A DNA stretch of 37,573 bases from Desulfonema limicola (lineage in GTDB: Bacteria; Desulfobacterota; Desulfobacteria; Desulfobacterales; DYRC01): contig DYRC01000004.1 in the NCBI GenBank assembly GCA_020718925.1, positions 2,235 to 39,807 of the forward strand, read 5' to 3'. How positions within the stretch are numbered: position 1 is the first letter of the stretch; every line of letters begins with the position of its first letter. The position numbers and the translations under genes were made by a program. The notes below the pieces were generated by a model that was given only the letters and a program-made list of their open reading frames with translations, had not been told where the DNA came from and made no database searches. Shown here piece by piece: positions 7,777 through 14,479 of this stretch.

Positions 7777-7856
7777 GAATCAGGATGTAGGGCTGATGAC
7801 GGATTGAAGGATCTGTAATTATCCTTATAAAATCCTTCAATCCTGATAACCCTACA
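7777..7856. repeat. GGATTGAAGGAT palindrome, copy 1
   Basis: Arms GGATTGAAGGAT (7801-7812) and ATCCTTCAATCC (7832-7843) are exact reverse complements, with an inner ATCCTTATAAA. The outer sequence also pairs (TGTAGGG with CCCTACA). The same arms and inner segment recur at 8419-8468, so this is a second dispersed palindromic repeat family, distinct from the C/G-rich one. Confidence 0.8.
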
Positions 7857-7940
7857 ACGTCATTTACAGAAGTAACTCCTGTGATTTTCTTTTTCTATGT
7901 GAAAGATAGGCACGATGATTTCTCATACTGATTCGCTATC

Positions 7941-8060
7941 AAAGCACCCCTCCCCCGGACCCTCCCCTGAAAGGAGAGGGGAGCGCTGATGATGTCTCCC
8001 CCTTCCCTTTCAGGGAAGGGGTCCGGGGGGTTAGGTGAGTTTGAAAGCGATTTGGTATCA
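7941..8060. repeat. C/G-rich palindromic element, copy 2
   Basis: This is a near-identical partner of the copy at 2707-2829 over about 120 bases. Its ends are inverted repeats of each other (ATTCGCTATCAAA on the left; the reverse complement of the right end reads AATCGCTTTCAAA), a layout like a small non-autonomous transposable element. It forms the end of the decayed gene at 8062-8436, whose reading frame continues into it. Confidence 0.85.
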
Positions 8061-8061
8061 G

Positions 8062-8436
8062 ATGAATCTCTTTTACATTAGCCTGCTTCTGAGCTACCGG
8101 ATGACTCCCCTTGCCGCTAGAGTTTGGTGAATAGGTTACAGCGCTGTTTCCCGAATACCAACCTATCACATTCAGATTCGGATCAACAGGAGTGGAACTA
8201 GTATATGTAATTCCTCCGTTTGAAAATGCTGTTGCACTTCCGGCTCTTGCCGCATAATCGGTTGATTCAACCGACTTGTTTACAGGTAAAATGCTGTACA
8301 TACAAAGCAGGGTTCTCAGCCCCGCCACCACCTGCAATGCGTAAATTGCTTCTTCCAAGCCGATTTTGCCGTTGCAGTCAGCATCTCCGTCGGGAATCAG
8401 GATGAAAGGATGGTGGACGGATTGAAGGATAGACAT
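8062..8436 (-). pseudogene. Chimeric remnant: dockerin/EF-hand plus FGE (SUMF1) fragments
   Basis: One minus-strand frame joins two unrelated fragments. At about 8314-8391 lies a dockerin/EF-hand-like loop (DGDADCNGKIGLEEAIYALQ, then VVAGLR). At about 8077-8256 lies the middle of a formylglycine-generating-enzyme-like (SUMF1) domain, recognisable from YAARAGSATAF, DPNLNVIGWYSGNS and KGSHPVAQKQAN. The catalytic C-terminal part of the SUMF1 domain is missing: right after QKQAN the frame enters the C/G-rich repeat at 7941-8060. No signal peptide or Shine-Dalgarno is seen, and the apparent start lies inside the second palindrome. I read it as a decayed, repeat-truncated remnant. The two domain names are known families; the fusion itself is probably accidental. 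Confidence 0.65.
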
Positions 8437-8476
8437 AATCCTTTAATCCTTATAAAATCCTTCAATCCTGATTCAG
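8401..8476. repeat. GGATTGAAGGAT palindrome, copy 2
   Basis: Exact arms GGATTGAAGGAT (8419-8430) and ATCCTTCAATCC (8457-8468) surround ATCCTTTAATCCTTATAAA. It matches copy 1 at 7801-7843. The two copies bracket the stretch holding the C/G-rich element and the chimeric pseudogene. Confidence 0.8.
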
Positions 8477-8481
8477 ACAAT

Positions 8482-8519
8482 AAAAAAAGCCGCCCCCGAA
8501 ACACTTCGGAAAGCGGCTT
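8482..8519 (-). terminator. Intrinsic terminator (minus strand)
   Basis: Arms AAGCCGC (8487-8493) and GCGGCTT (8513-8519), with inner CCGAA/TTCGG pairs. On the minus strand the stem is followed by seven Ts (8482-8488). It is a second stop signal downstream of the helicase gene. Confidence 0.75.
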
Positions 8520-8694
8520 ATCAAAACCTGTTGATGCGTATGATTGATGCGCCTTTAAAAAAGCGCAATTTAGAAACCCTGAATTTCATATATCATCCTG
8601 ATTTTTTAAAAAAATACTATGAATCAAGAAGGGTTGTCAAGATTTTTTTTGTTCATATCGGCTTGAATGGAAGGCATTTACTTTGATTAATGTC

Positions 8695-8722
8695 AAAAGC
8701 CCCGAAATGAATTTCAGGGCTT
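8695..8722 (-). terminator. Hairpin after the DEAD-box gene
   Basis: Arms AAGCCCCGAAAT (8697-8708) and ATTTCAGGGCTT (8711-8722) pair with one mismatch around a two-base loop. Four Ts follow on the minus strand. It stands 59 bases after the helicase stop and probably terminates that transcript, with the stronger terminator at 8482-8519 as back-up. Confidence 0.6.
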
Positions 8723-8780
8723 GAATTTCAGACCGTCTGACGCCTCAAATTAATAGGCGGGCGGTTTATCGCGCATGATC

Positions 8781-10265
8781 TCAGGCAGAGAGTCTTGACT
8801 CTCCTTTGCGATATCGGCTCTTTCTGCTGTTTTTATCCGGCGGAGCAGATTTTGTATCAAAACGCCTGCCGGTATTCTTTTCTTTAAAATACGTTTTCCG
8901 CTTGGGTTGTTTGGGACGCGCTTCGGATTTATGATATCCCATATCGGCATTGATGTCCTCAGAATTGTCATAATCCTTGAAAACCCGATTGAACTCCGCG
9001 GAAATAAACCGCCGAATCAGCTCTTCTTTATCAAACTCTTTCAGCGATTGATACACAGCCGGAAGATAAGCGGAAATGCTCTCATGGCTCATATCCGCCG
9101 TTACAATCTTTTCTACCAGCCCGAACACCTGCCGCTCGCAGATGGCGTTTCCATTGGGGATTTTGCCGAACTTGAACCGGATATTGCCCCGTTTTTCCAA
9201 CTCACTGATCCGGCGCATTTCTTTTTTGTTAATCAATACCATCGAATCGCCTGATTTTCCGGCGCGTGCGGTTCTGCCGCTCCGATGGGTATAGATATCC
9301 GCCTCATCCGGCAGCTTATAATGAATCACATGCGTAATATCAGCAACATCCAACCCTCTTGCAGCAACATCGGTTGCCACGAGAATCCGGGTTGTTCTTT
9401 GTCTGAATTTCCGCATCACATAATCCCGCTGCGCCTGAGACAAATCTCCGTGAATGGCTTCAGCCTGATACCCGTCCTGAATGAGCGATTCCGCAACCGT
9501 CTGGGTTTCTTTGCGGGTTCTGCAAAAAACCAGCGCGAACATATCAGGCATAAAATCTATGATTCTTTTCAGACACTCATATCTGTCTTTTTCCTGAATC
9601 ACATAACAGGTATGCGCGATATTTGCAGGCGAGTGATTTTTTGCGCCCACCGTTACTTCTATGGGATCGCTTAAGTAATTTTTTGCGATAGCCGCAACTC
9701 CGGCAGGCATGGTGGCGGAAAACAGCCAAATCCGCCGGTTATCAGGCATTTTACTCAGAATGCTGTCAATATCTTCCTGAAAGCCCATGTTCAGCATTTC
9801 ATCCGCTTCATCCAATACCGCATACGAAATTTTAGACAGCCTGACCGCTTTGCGCTCAAGAAGGTCAATCATTCGTCCGGGGGTTGCCACAATAATCTGC
9901 GCCCCGTTTTTAAGCTGCCGGGTCTGGTTTGAAATGCTGGCGCCGCCATATACTGCGACAACGCTGACATTGCTTAAATGTCTGGCAAATTTTTTCAAAT
10001 CGTCGGTAATCTGCAGGCATAACTCGCGGGTAGGACATATCACGATTCCCTGGGGCGCCAAAAGAGACGCGTCAATCTGCTGGAGCAGCGGCAGTCCGAA
10101 CGCGCCGGTCTTTCCGGTTCCGGTTTGTGCAAGCCCCACAAAATCTCTTTTGCCGGAAAGAAGCGTGGGGATCGCCTTTTCCTGAATCGGCATCGGCGTC
10201 TGAAATCCCAGACCCTCTACCGCTTTAATCAATTCTGCCCTAAGCCCTAATGTTTCAAAACTCAT
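8781..10265 (-). CDS. DEAD-box ATP-dependent RNA helicase (DeaD/CshA-like)
   Basis: The 494-residue protein carries the full helicase core in order: Q motif (FETLGL...GFQTPMPIQEKAIP), Walker A (AQTGTGKT), PTRELCLQ, TPGRMIDLL, DEAD in VLDEADEM, SATMP, then in the second lobe VFCRTRKETQ, VATDVAARGLDV and HRSGRTARAGKSG. Such enzymes remodel rRNA and mRNA, often under cold or stress conditions. After the core, about 115 residues end in a Lys/Arg-rich tail. The C-terminal RNA-recognition domain of E. coli DeaD is not evident, so substrate binding probably relies on the basic tail. It is a single-gene unit with its own promoter, a leader hairpin at 10332-10363 and two downstream terminators. Confidence 0.95.
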   Translation of the reverse strand: MSFETLGLRAELIKAVEGLGFQTPMPIQEKAIPTLLSGKRDFVGLAQTGTGKTGAFGLPLLQQIDASLLAPQGIVICPTRELCLQITDDLKKFARHLSNVSVVAVYGGASISNQTRQLKNGAQIIVATPGRMIDLLERKAVRLSKISYAVLDEADEMLNMGFQEDIDSILSKMPDNRRIWLFSATMPAGVAAIAKNYLSDPIEVTVGAKNHSPANIAHTCYVIQEKDRYECLKRIIDFMPDMFALVFCRTRKETQTVAESLIQDGYQAEAIHGDLSQAQRDYVMRKFRQRTTRILVATDVAARGLDVADITHVIHYKLPDEADIYTHRSGRTARAGKSGDSMVLINKKEMRRISELEKRGNIRFKFGKIPNGNAICERQVFGLVEKIVTADMSHESISAYLPAVYQSLKEFDKEELIRRFISAEFNRVFKDYDNSEDINADMGYHKSEARPKQPKRKTYFKEKNTGRRFDTKSAPPDKNSRKSRYRKGESRLSA

Positions 10266-10331
10266 TCAATTCTTTCTTTCAAAAAGCAGCCGGAAATACT
10301 ATTGCATATAGGTTCCGGCAGTGTTATCCAT

Positions 10332-10363
10332 AAAAAAAGCCGCCCATGCAAAATCCGGACGGC
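10332..10363 (-). terminator. Terminator hairpin in the helicase leader (possible attenuator)
   Basis: On the minus strand GCCGTCC (10363-10357) pairs with GGGCGGC (10345-10339), with one G-T pair, and seven Ts follow (10338-10332). It lies between the predicted minus-strand promoter at 10378-10406 and the helicase start at 10265. Transcripts would stop after about 40 bases unless the hairpin is bypassed. Confidence 0.65.
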
Positions 10364-10377
10364 GTTACATTCAATCT

Positions 10378-10406
10378 GTTATACTCCGGTTAATTTCTGA
10401 TTGCAA
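10378..10406 (-). promoter_or_regulatory. Sigma70-like promoter for the DEAD-box gene
   Basis: On the minus strand TTGCAA (10406-10401) and TATAAC (10383-10378) are separated by exactly 17 bases. Transcription would begin near 10371, only a few bases before the terminator-like hairpin. Confidence 0.5.
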
Positions 10407-10445
10407 CCTTTATTTTTTATTTTCAGCAATTCTGTTTTAAAATCC

Positions 10446-10476
10446 TTGACTTTTCAACCTGAGATTTTTATATGAT
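10446..10476 (+). promoter_or_regulatory. Sigma70-like promoter for ahbB, possibly leaderless
   Basis: TTGACT (10446-10451) is followed after 17 bases by TATATG (10469-10474), or after 19 by TATGAT (10471-10476). The start would then fall at or within a few bases of the ATG at 10482. No Shine-Dalgarno precedes that ATG, so a leaderless or near-leaderless mRNA is plausible. Confidence 0.4.
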
Positions 10477-10481
10477 GTTTC

Positions 10482-10949
10482 ATGCTGACAGAACTTGAAA
10501 AAAAAGTGATTGCCTCAATTCAGGGCGATATTCCCATTGTTGAATGCCCTTTTTCAGAAATAGCTGAAAAAACAGGTATTTATGAAGAAACGCTGCTTGA
10601 AACATTGAAAAGCCTTTGCGAGCGGGGAGTGATTCGGCGATTCGGCGCGACATTGCGGCATCAGAAATCCGGCTTTGACGCAAATGCAATGGTGGCGTGG
10701 CAGGTAGAAGAGGAGCGCGTTGAGGAAGTGGGCATAAAAATGGCGTCTTCCGGCAATGTATCGCACTGTTATCGCCGCAATCCCACGACAGATTGGCAGT
10801 ATAACCTTTACACCATGATTCATGCCAAAGATGAAGACACCTGCCGGAAAATTGCCCGTGATTTGGCACAGAAAGCCTCGGTGGAGACTTATCTTTTGTT
10901 GTTCAGCCGACGGGAACTCAAAAAGACCTCAATGCAGTATTTTACATGA
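10482..10949 (+). CDS. ahbB: Sirohaem decarboxylase subunit, AhbB-like (Lrp/AsnC fold)
   Basis: AhbA and AhbB together convert sirohaem to didecarboxysirohaem in the alternative haem pathway of sulfate reducers and archaea. The 155-residue protein has an N-terminal winged helix (about 1-55), the RRFGATLRHQKSGF linker, GNAM-like residues (ANAMVAWQV), and the conserved HCYRR...WQYNLYTMIHA segment that lines the tetrapyrrole site. It ends RRELKKTSMQYF, a tail I associate with AhbB rather than AhbA; the two are close paralogues, so the letter is less sure than the family. No second subunit lies nearby. It overlaps the next gene by four bases (ATGA). Confidence 0.85.
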   Translation: MLTELEKKVIASIQGDIPIVECPFSEIAEKTGIYEETLLETLKSLCERGVIRRFGATLRHQKSGFDANAMVAWQVEEERVEEVGIKMASSGNVSHCYRRNPTTDWQYNLYTMIHAKDEDTCRKIARDLAQKASVETYLLLFSRRELKKTSMQYFT

Positions 10950-12244
10950 AAACCGGAGAACCGCATATTCTGCTGATTAATCCGTGGATTCATGATTTTG
11001 CCGCGTATGATTTCTGGGCAAAACCTATCGGATTGCTGTATCTGGCGGCTATGTTGGAGCAGCACGGTGTTGACGTCAGTTTTATCAATTGCCTGAATCG
11101 TTTTCATCCCAAAGCGCGTCCGTCTGATCCTCATGCCCGGTACGGACGGGGACATTATCTGAAAACCCGAATCCCCAAACCCCAAGGATTAGATGATATT
11201 CCCCGATATTTTTCGCGCTACGGCATCAGAGAAGAATGGTTCAGGGAAGATTTGCAGGCTCTGCCGACACCGGATCTGATTCTTGTAACGTCTCTGATGA
11301 CATACTGGTATCCGGGAGTTCGGGATGTCATAAGCATTTTGCGCGAATATTTTCCGAATACGCCGGTCATTCTGGGCGGAATTTATGCCACGCTCTGCAC
11401 GGATCACGCCCGAAAATATTGCGGCGCGGATAAAGTCATTACCGGAGCCGGGGAAAAGCAGCTATTTGATGTTGTGGCAGAATACTGCGACTTTTCCATA
11501 ACGCCCCAGTATGACCCGGATGATTTGAATTGCCTTCCCTATCCGGCATTTCATCTTGAAAACGTCATATCATATATTCCGATTCTGACCTCAAGAGGCT
11601 GCCCGTTTTCCTGCGCGTATTGTGCTTCGCGGATATTGGAGCCGAAGCTCCGGCGCAGAAATCCTGAAAACGTGGCAGAGGAAATTCTCTTCTGGCATAA
11701 AAAACACGGCGTGAAGAATTTTGCATTTTATGACGATGCGCTGCTTACAGACCCGGAGCATCACGCAATTCCCCTGCTGGAAAAGATTATCGCTTCCGAC
11801 ATCAAAGTCTTTTTTCATACGCCGAATGCGCTGCATATCCGGGAAATATCGCCATACATTGCAAAGCTGATGTTTGACGCGGGATTTGAAACCATCCGGC
11901 TTGGGCTTGAAACCACCGAATTTGAAGACAGAAAAGAATTGGATAGAAAAGTAACCGAATCTCAATTCAGACAGGCGGTTTCATATCTTAAAGCCGCCGG
12001 TTTCAGAAAAGAGCAGATCGGCGCGTATCTGCTGACCGGTCTGCCGGGGCAGTCATTGGAATCTGTGGAAAGGTCTGTCAGAACCGTCAGAGAAAGCGGT
12101 ATCGAACCTGCGTTGGCGCAATATACGCCGATTCCTCATACCGCATTATGGAAAAAAGCTGTGGCGTGTTCGCGCTATGATCTTGAAGCTGATCCGATTT
12201 TTACCAATAATTCAATATTGCCATGCAGTTCTGTCATATCCTGA
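10946..12244 (+). CDS. B12-binding-domain radical SAM protein
   Basis: The 432-residue protein starts with a B12-binding-like Rossmann domain (about 7-180: ILLINPWI, then KPIGLLYLAAMLEQHGVDV, then VILGGIYATL). A radical SAM barrel follows, with the iron-sulfur motif CxxxCxxC at C219, C223, C226 (RGCPFSCAYCAS). The cobalamin-ligand motif DxHxxG is not evident, as in many members. The family includes methyltransferases and ring-forming enzymes; the substrate cannot be read here. It is not AhbC or AhbD, which lack a B12 domain. The four-base overlap with ahbB implies coupled translation and suggests a tetrapyrrole-related or iron-linked role. The ATG at 10946 lies within the end of ahbB. Confidence 0.85.
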   Translation: MKTGEPHILLINPWIHDFAAYDFWAKPIGLLYLAAMLEQHGVDVSFINCLNRFHPKARPSDPHARYGRGHYLKTRIPKPQGLDDIPRYFSRYGIREEWFREDLQALPTPDLILVTSLMTYWYPGVRDVISILREYFPNTPVILGGIYATLCTDHARKYCGADKVITGAGEKQLFDVVAEYCDFSITPQYDPDDLNCLPYPAFHLENVISYIPILTSRGCPFSCAYCASRILEPKLRRRNPENVAEEILFWHKKHGVKNFAFYDDALLTDPEHHAIPLLEKIIASDIKVFFHTPNALHIREISPYIAKLMFDAGFETIRLGLETTEFEDRKELDRKVTESQFRQAVSYLKAAGFRKEQIGAYLLTGLPGQSLESVERSVRTVRESGIEPALAQYTPIPHTALWKKAVACSRYDLEADPIFTNNSILPCSSVIS

Positions 12245-12265
12245 AATCCCGATTCAGACAATCAG

Positions 12266-12310
12266 TTAAGGGTAAGCACAGGGGCTTACCCCCATTGCCA
12301 TTAAGTTAAG
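12266..12310. repeat. Left member of an inverted pair flanking the cassettes
   Basis: It contains a small palindrome GGGTAAGC...GCTTACCC and ends CATTGCCATTAAGTTAAG. The reverse complement of that end (CTTAACTTAATGGCAATGGGG) matches 14629-14649 at 19 of 21 bases in opposite orientation. The pair brackets the cassette region and looks like transposon ends or a dispersed repeat. Confidence 0.55.
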
Positions 12311-12430
12311 ACAGGAATCAGAAATTAAGGTCAATAACTATTTTCCTGCAAGCTTTTGAAAAATACATTATACTTATTTGATTAGATTTGCTTACACGTA
12401 GTTGTTTTCATAAAAACAGTTCTTGCATTT

Positions 12431-12535
12431 TTATAACGGCGGATATATAAACTGAACTATTTGATGAAGGTTTTCCGGCTATCATGTCAAAATCACATGA
12501 TAGCCGGAAAAAAACTGTTCAATCACTGGTTATGC
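12431..12535 (+). mobile_element. attC-like recombination site upstream of cassette 1
   Basis: The right end is GTTATGC (12529-12535), an R' box one base off GTTRRRY. TTATAAC (12431-12437) can serve as R'' (ATAAC pairs with GTTAT), and TGAAC (12453-12457) pairs with GTTCA (12517-12521) as L boxes. In the middle are 17-base perfect arms (12471-12487 and 12495-12511). The outer R''/L'' spacing is longer than usual, so the left limit is uncertain. The right limit is supported by the exact complementarity of GTTATGC to the GCATAAC that opens the next attC. Confidence 0.55.
12471..12511. repeat. Perfect 17-base inverted repeat
   Basis: Arms TTTTCCGGCTATCATGT (12471-12487) and its exact reverse complement (12495-12511) enclose a seven-base loop. 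Neither strand has a T-run after the stem, so it is not an intrinsic terminator. It is best read as the variable central stem of the attC-like site. Confidence 0.85.
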
Positions 12536-12567
12536 CTCTTGGTCAATAATGCGCTTTAGGAAACACT

Positions 12568-13110
12568 ATGACAAAAGATAAGTTTGAAGAATTCATAAGC
12601 AAACAGAAGAAGAAATCGTCTTCTATTGAGATTGATTGGGATATACAACGATCTGAATGGCTTCAGCATTTAGACCTGTTCTATGAGTCAATTGAACTCT
12701 TTCTCAAACCATACACAGAGAACAAGACAATCGAACTCTCTTTTGGAACAAAGAAAATTATTGAGGAGTACATCGGCGAGTACGAAGCAAAAACGGCTCA
12801 AATTACGATTGGAATCAACAGGATAAAACTTGATCCTATTGGCACAAATCTGATCGGAGCCAAAGGACGAGTTGATTTAATTGGACCGAACGGGAAGATA
12901 AAGTTTGTTCTTGTGAACGAGTCTGCTTCAGCACCGAAAATATCCGGAAGAGTTTGGATTCAAGGAGAAGAACCGCCTACAAATGAAGAAGAGCAGCCTA
13001 AAGTTATTTCGTGGGTTTGGCGCATAGCAACCCCACCGCCAAAAATCAAGTATTTTCCTCTTGAGAAAGAATCCTTCCTTGACGCATTAATGGAAGTTTC
13101 AAATGGCTGA
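12568..13110 (+). CDS. Cassette 1 hypothetical protein, first of overlapping pair
   Basis: The 180-residue soluble protein has a charged N-terminal helix (DKFEEFISKQKKKSSS), a predicted mixed alpha/beta core with repeated short strands (AQITIGINRIKLDPIG, KGRVDLIG, KIKFVLVN) and a Trp-rich end (VISWVWRI). I recognise no family or catalytic motif. It starts 33 bases after the attC-derived GTTATGC, as cassette genes usually do, and overlaps the next gene by eight bases, so the two are translated together. Its sequence looks less typical of the flanking core genes, but I did not measure this. A guard or antitoxin role for the HEPN-like partner is speculative. Confidence 0.75.
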   Translation: MTKDKFEEFISKQKKKSSSIEIDWDIQRSEWLQHLDLFYESIELFLKPYTENKTIELSFGTKKIIEEYIGEYEAKTAQITIGINRIKLDPIGTNLIGAKGRVDLIGPNGKIKFVLVNESASAPKISGRVWIQGEEPPTNEEEQPKVISWVWRIATPPPKIKYFPLEKESFLDALMEVSNG

Positions 13111-13636
13111 AAAAGTCACCTTCTCAGGGCAGCATCTTGACTTATCCGAGATAACCGAGCATTACACAGATGTTGAACTGTCACTTCGACAACTATTTTC
13201 GTCTGCACTGGATAATGAAGAGCGATTTGCTGGGTATAGCCCGACTGAGGTTGCAGAAGAACTCGAATATAGACTAGCAGAAGAAGGAAATCTGGTAGCT
13301 CTTTCCATTTTGGCAGCGATAGAGGCGGCATTTAGGGTTGATTATCTTCAAAGAGTCTACGCAAAGAAGAAAGACCCTCTTTCAAGAGCTTTCCGCGAGC
13401 TACATGAGATCAAAGGATCTAGAGCATCGCTTGAAGACGAGATATTCAATACTTGGCTAAAATACACCAATGTACAGCCCCAGCTTATAGGCAATCTACG
13501 AGGCGCCTTCAAGTTTCGTCACTGGCTTGCTCATGGTCGCTACTGGAAACCTAAGCTTGGTCAGCGCTATGACTATCATGGCGTTTACACTTTAGCTGAA
13601 GGTGTATTCAGATCGCTGCCTTTGCTGACAAATTAG
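13103..13636 (+). CDS. Cassette 1 HEPN-like protein, second of overlapping pair
   Basis: The 177-residue protein is mostly helical. Near the C-terminus it has RHWLAHG, with Arg139 and His144 spaced as RX4H, the catalytic pattern of HEPN ribonucleases, inside a helix-turn RGAFKFRHWLAHGRYW and followed by YDYHGVYTLAEGVF. HEPN domains are common in toxin-antitoxin, abortive-infection and RNA-processing systems. This assignment rests on the motif and helical context only. The start overlaps the upstream gene by eight bases. Its stop (13634-13636) abuts the attC at 13637, the compact layout usual for integron cassettes. No nucleotidyltransferase (MNT) partner is present. Confidence 0.7.
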   Translation: MAEKVTFSGQHLDLSEITEHYTDVELSLRQLFSSALDNEERFAGYSPTEVAEELEYRLAEEGNLVALSILAAIEAAFRVDYLQRVYAKKKDPLSRAFRELHEIKGSRASLEDEIFNTWLKYTNVQPQLIGNLRGAFKFRHWLAHGRYWKPKLGQRYDYHGVYTLAEGVFRSLPLLTN

Positions 13637-13705
13637 GCATAACCCATCATTCAACACGGACTGGCGCGATAAAGCCTCGCCAGCCGGTTAATTCAGACGT
13701 TAGGA
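13637..13705 (+). mobile_element. attC site of cassette 1
   Basis: This has textbook order: R'' GCATAAC (13637-13643), 5-base spacer, L'' ATT-C-AAC-A-CGG (13649-13659) with extrahelical bases, stem CTGGCG (13661-13666) and CGCCAG (13678-13683), L' CCGGTTAAT (13684-13692), 6-base spacer, R' GTTAGGA (13699-13705). R'' is the exact reverse complement of GTTATGC at 12529-12535, the start of the same cassette, as expected if the cassette was inserted as a circle. Confidence 0.8.
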
Positions 13706-13742
13706 TTTTAATAAATTCTGCTGACAACTTAACATACTGTTG

Positions 13743-13763
13743 CACCTGACAAAAACAGGTGAA
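13743..13763 (+). promoter_or_regulatory. Hairpin covering the PIN gene ribosome-binding site
   Basis: Arms CACCTG (13743-13748) and CAGGTG (13756-13761) enclose ACAAAAA. The right arm overlaps AGGTGA (13758-13763), the only Shine-Dalgarno-like sequence before the ATG at 13773. The hairpin could limit translation of the PIN protein, or be an operator for its partner. Confidence 0.45.
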
Positions 13764-13772
13764 GTAATATAG

Positions 13773-14237
13773 ATGGAATCGGTATATATTGAGACATCCG
13801 TTCTGAGCTATCTTACGGCACGACCGAGCCGGAATCTTATAGCGGCTGCAAGACAGAGAATTACAACAGAATGGTGGGATAAGCAGAACTATCGGATTTT
13901 CACCTCGAATGTTGTGATTGCCGAATCAGGTCAGGGTGATACGGAATGTTCACAGTTGAGACTGGGCATAATAAAGGATATTCCGAGACTTGCAATCACG
14001 CCTGAATGTCATCGGTTAGCCGAAAAACTCATTGCCGACTGTGTGCTGCCTGAAAATGCTCAGGATGACGCATTACATATTGCCGTATCAAGCTGTCATT
14101 ATACAGATTTTCTTCTGACTTGGAATTGCAGGCATCTGGCAAATGCACATATCATCCCGAAAATAAGGAAACTTATTGAGTCGGAAGGATATAAGTTTTC
14201 ACAGATATGCACACCGGAGGAGCTGATCGGAGAATAA
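13773..14237 (+). CDS. PIN-domain protein (VapC-like), cassette 2
   Basis: The 154-residue protein opens with VYIETSVLSYL, a PIN-domain first strand in which the usual first Asp is Glu (E7). E51 (VIAESGQG), D98/D99 (AQDDALHIAVSS) and D112 complete the acidic pocket, and TWNCRHLANA is a hallmark of one VapC-like subgroup. PIN proteins are Mg-dependent ribonucleases, often toxins. The Shine-Dalgarno lies in a hairpin (13743-13763). A second gene starts one base after its stop. The unit lies between two attC sites, so it forms a cassette; toxin-antitoxin cassettes are known in integrons, where they can stabilise arrays. Confidence 0.8.
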   Translation: MESVYIETSVLSYLTARPSRNLIAAARQRITTEWWDKQNYRIFTSNVVIAESGQGDTECSQLRLGIIKDIPRLAITPECHRLAEKLIADCVLPENAQDDALHIAVSSCHYTDFLLTWNCRHLANAHIIPKIRKLIESEGYKFSQICTPEELIGE

Positions 14238-14238
14238 T

Positions 14239-14457
14239 ATGGAAAACGTTATCAGAGATGAAATAATCGAAGAATTATGGCAGATAAAGGACAGGTTCTC
14301 ATTTTCCTGCAACAGAAATATCGGAGAGCTTATAAAAAAAATGAACGCCATAGCGGAAGAGTTGAATTTTGCAGAAAAAAAAATGACCGGGCAGTCTGAC
14401 CGGGTCGTTGTACCTGACGGAGTTGGATGCCAGCAGGTGAACTTGCCGTTAGGATAA
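14239..14457 (+). CDS. Small partner of the PIN protein (putative antitoxin)
   Basis: The 72-residue product starts one base after the PIN stop, with GGAGAATAAT as ribosome-binding site. The first 45 residues (IRDEIIEELWQIKDRFSF, then IGELIKKMNAI) form two helices like the small proteins that accompany such PIN genes. The last 25 residues (from about AEKKM) have a different character and may be a read-through into cassette-end sequence after loss of the original stop. An antitoxin role is inferred from position only. Confidence 0.6.
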   Translation: MENVIRDEIIEELWQIKDRFSFSCNRNIGELIKKMNAIAEELNFAEKKMTGQSDRVVVPDGVGCQQVNLPLG

Positions 14458-14479
14458 GTGATACGGTATTTCACGGAAT

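Larger units (their letters stand above)
8437..8780. other. Non-coding 344-base gap downstream of the helicase
   Basis: It holds the end of a palindromic repeat, then two hairpins listed separately (8482-8519 and 8695-8722), both with T-runs on the minus strand. Between them lies AT-rich sequence with A- and T-runs in which I see no gene-like frame. Confidence 0.6.
12245..12567. other. 323-base non-coding stretch with insertion scars and attC
   Basis: It holds an inverted-repeat element (12266-12310), an AT-rich stretch (12311-12430) in which I see nothing, an attC-like site with a long perfect hairpin (12431-12535) and the short leader of the first cassette gene. Confidence 0.6.

Noticed and set aside
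12471..12511. Perfect hairpin as intrinsic terminator
   Set aside because: Neither strand has a T-run after the stem; position and pairing fit the central stem of an attC-like site better.
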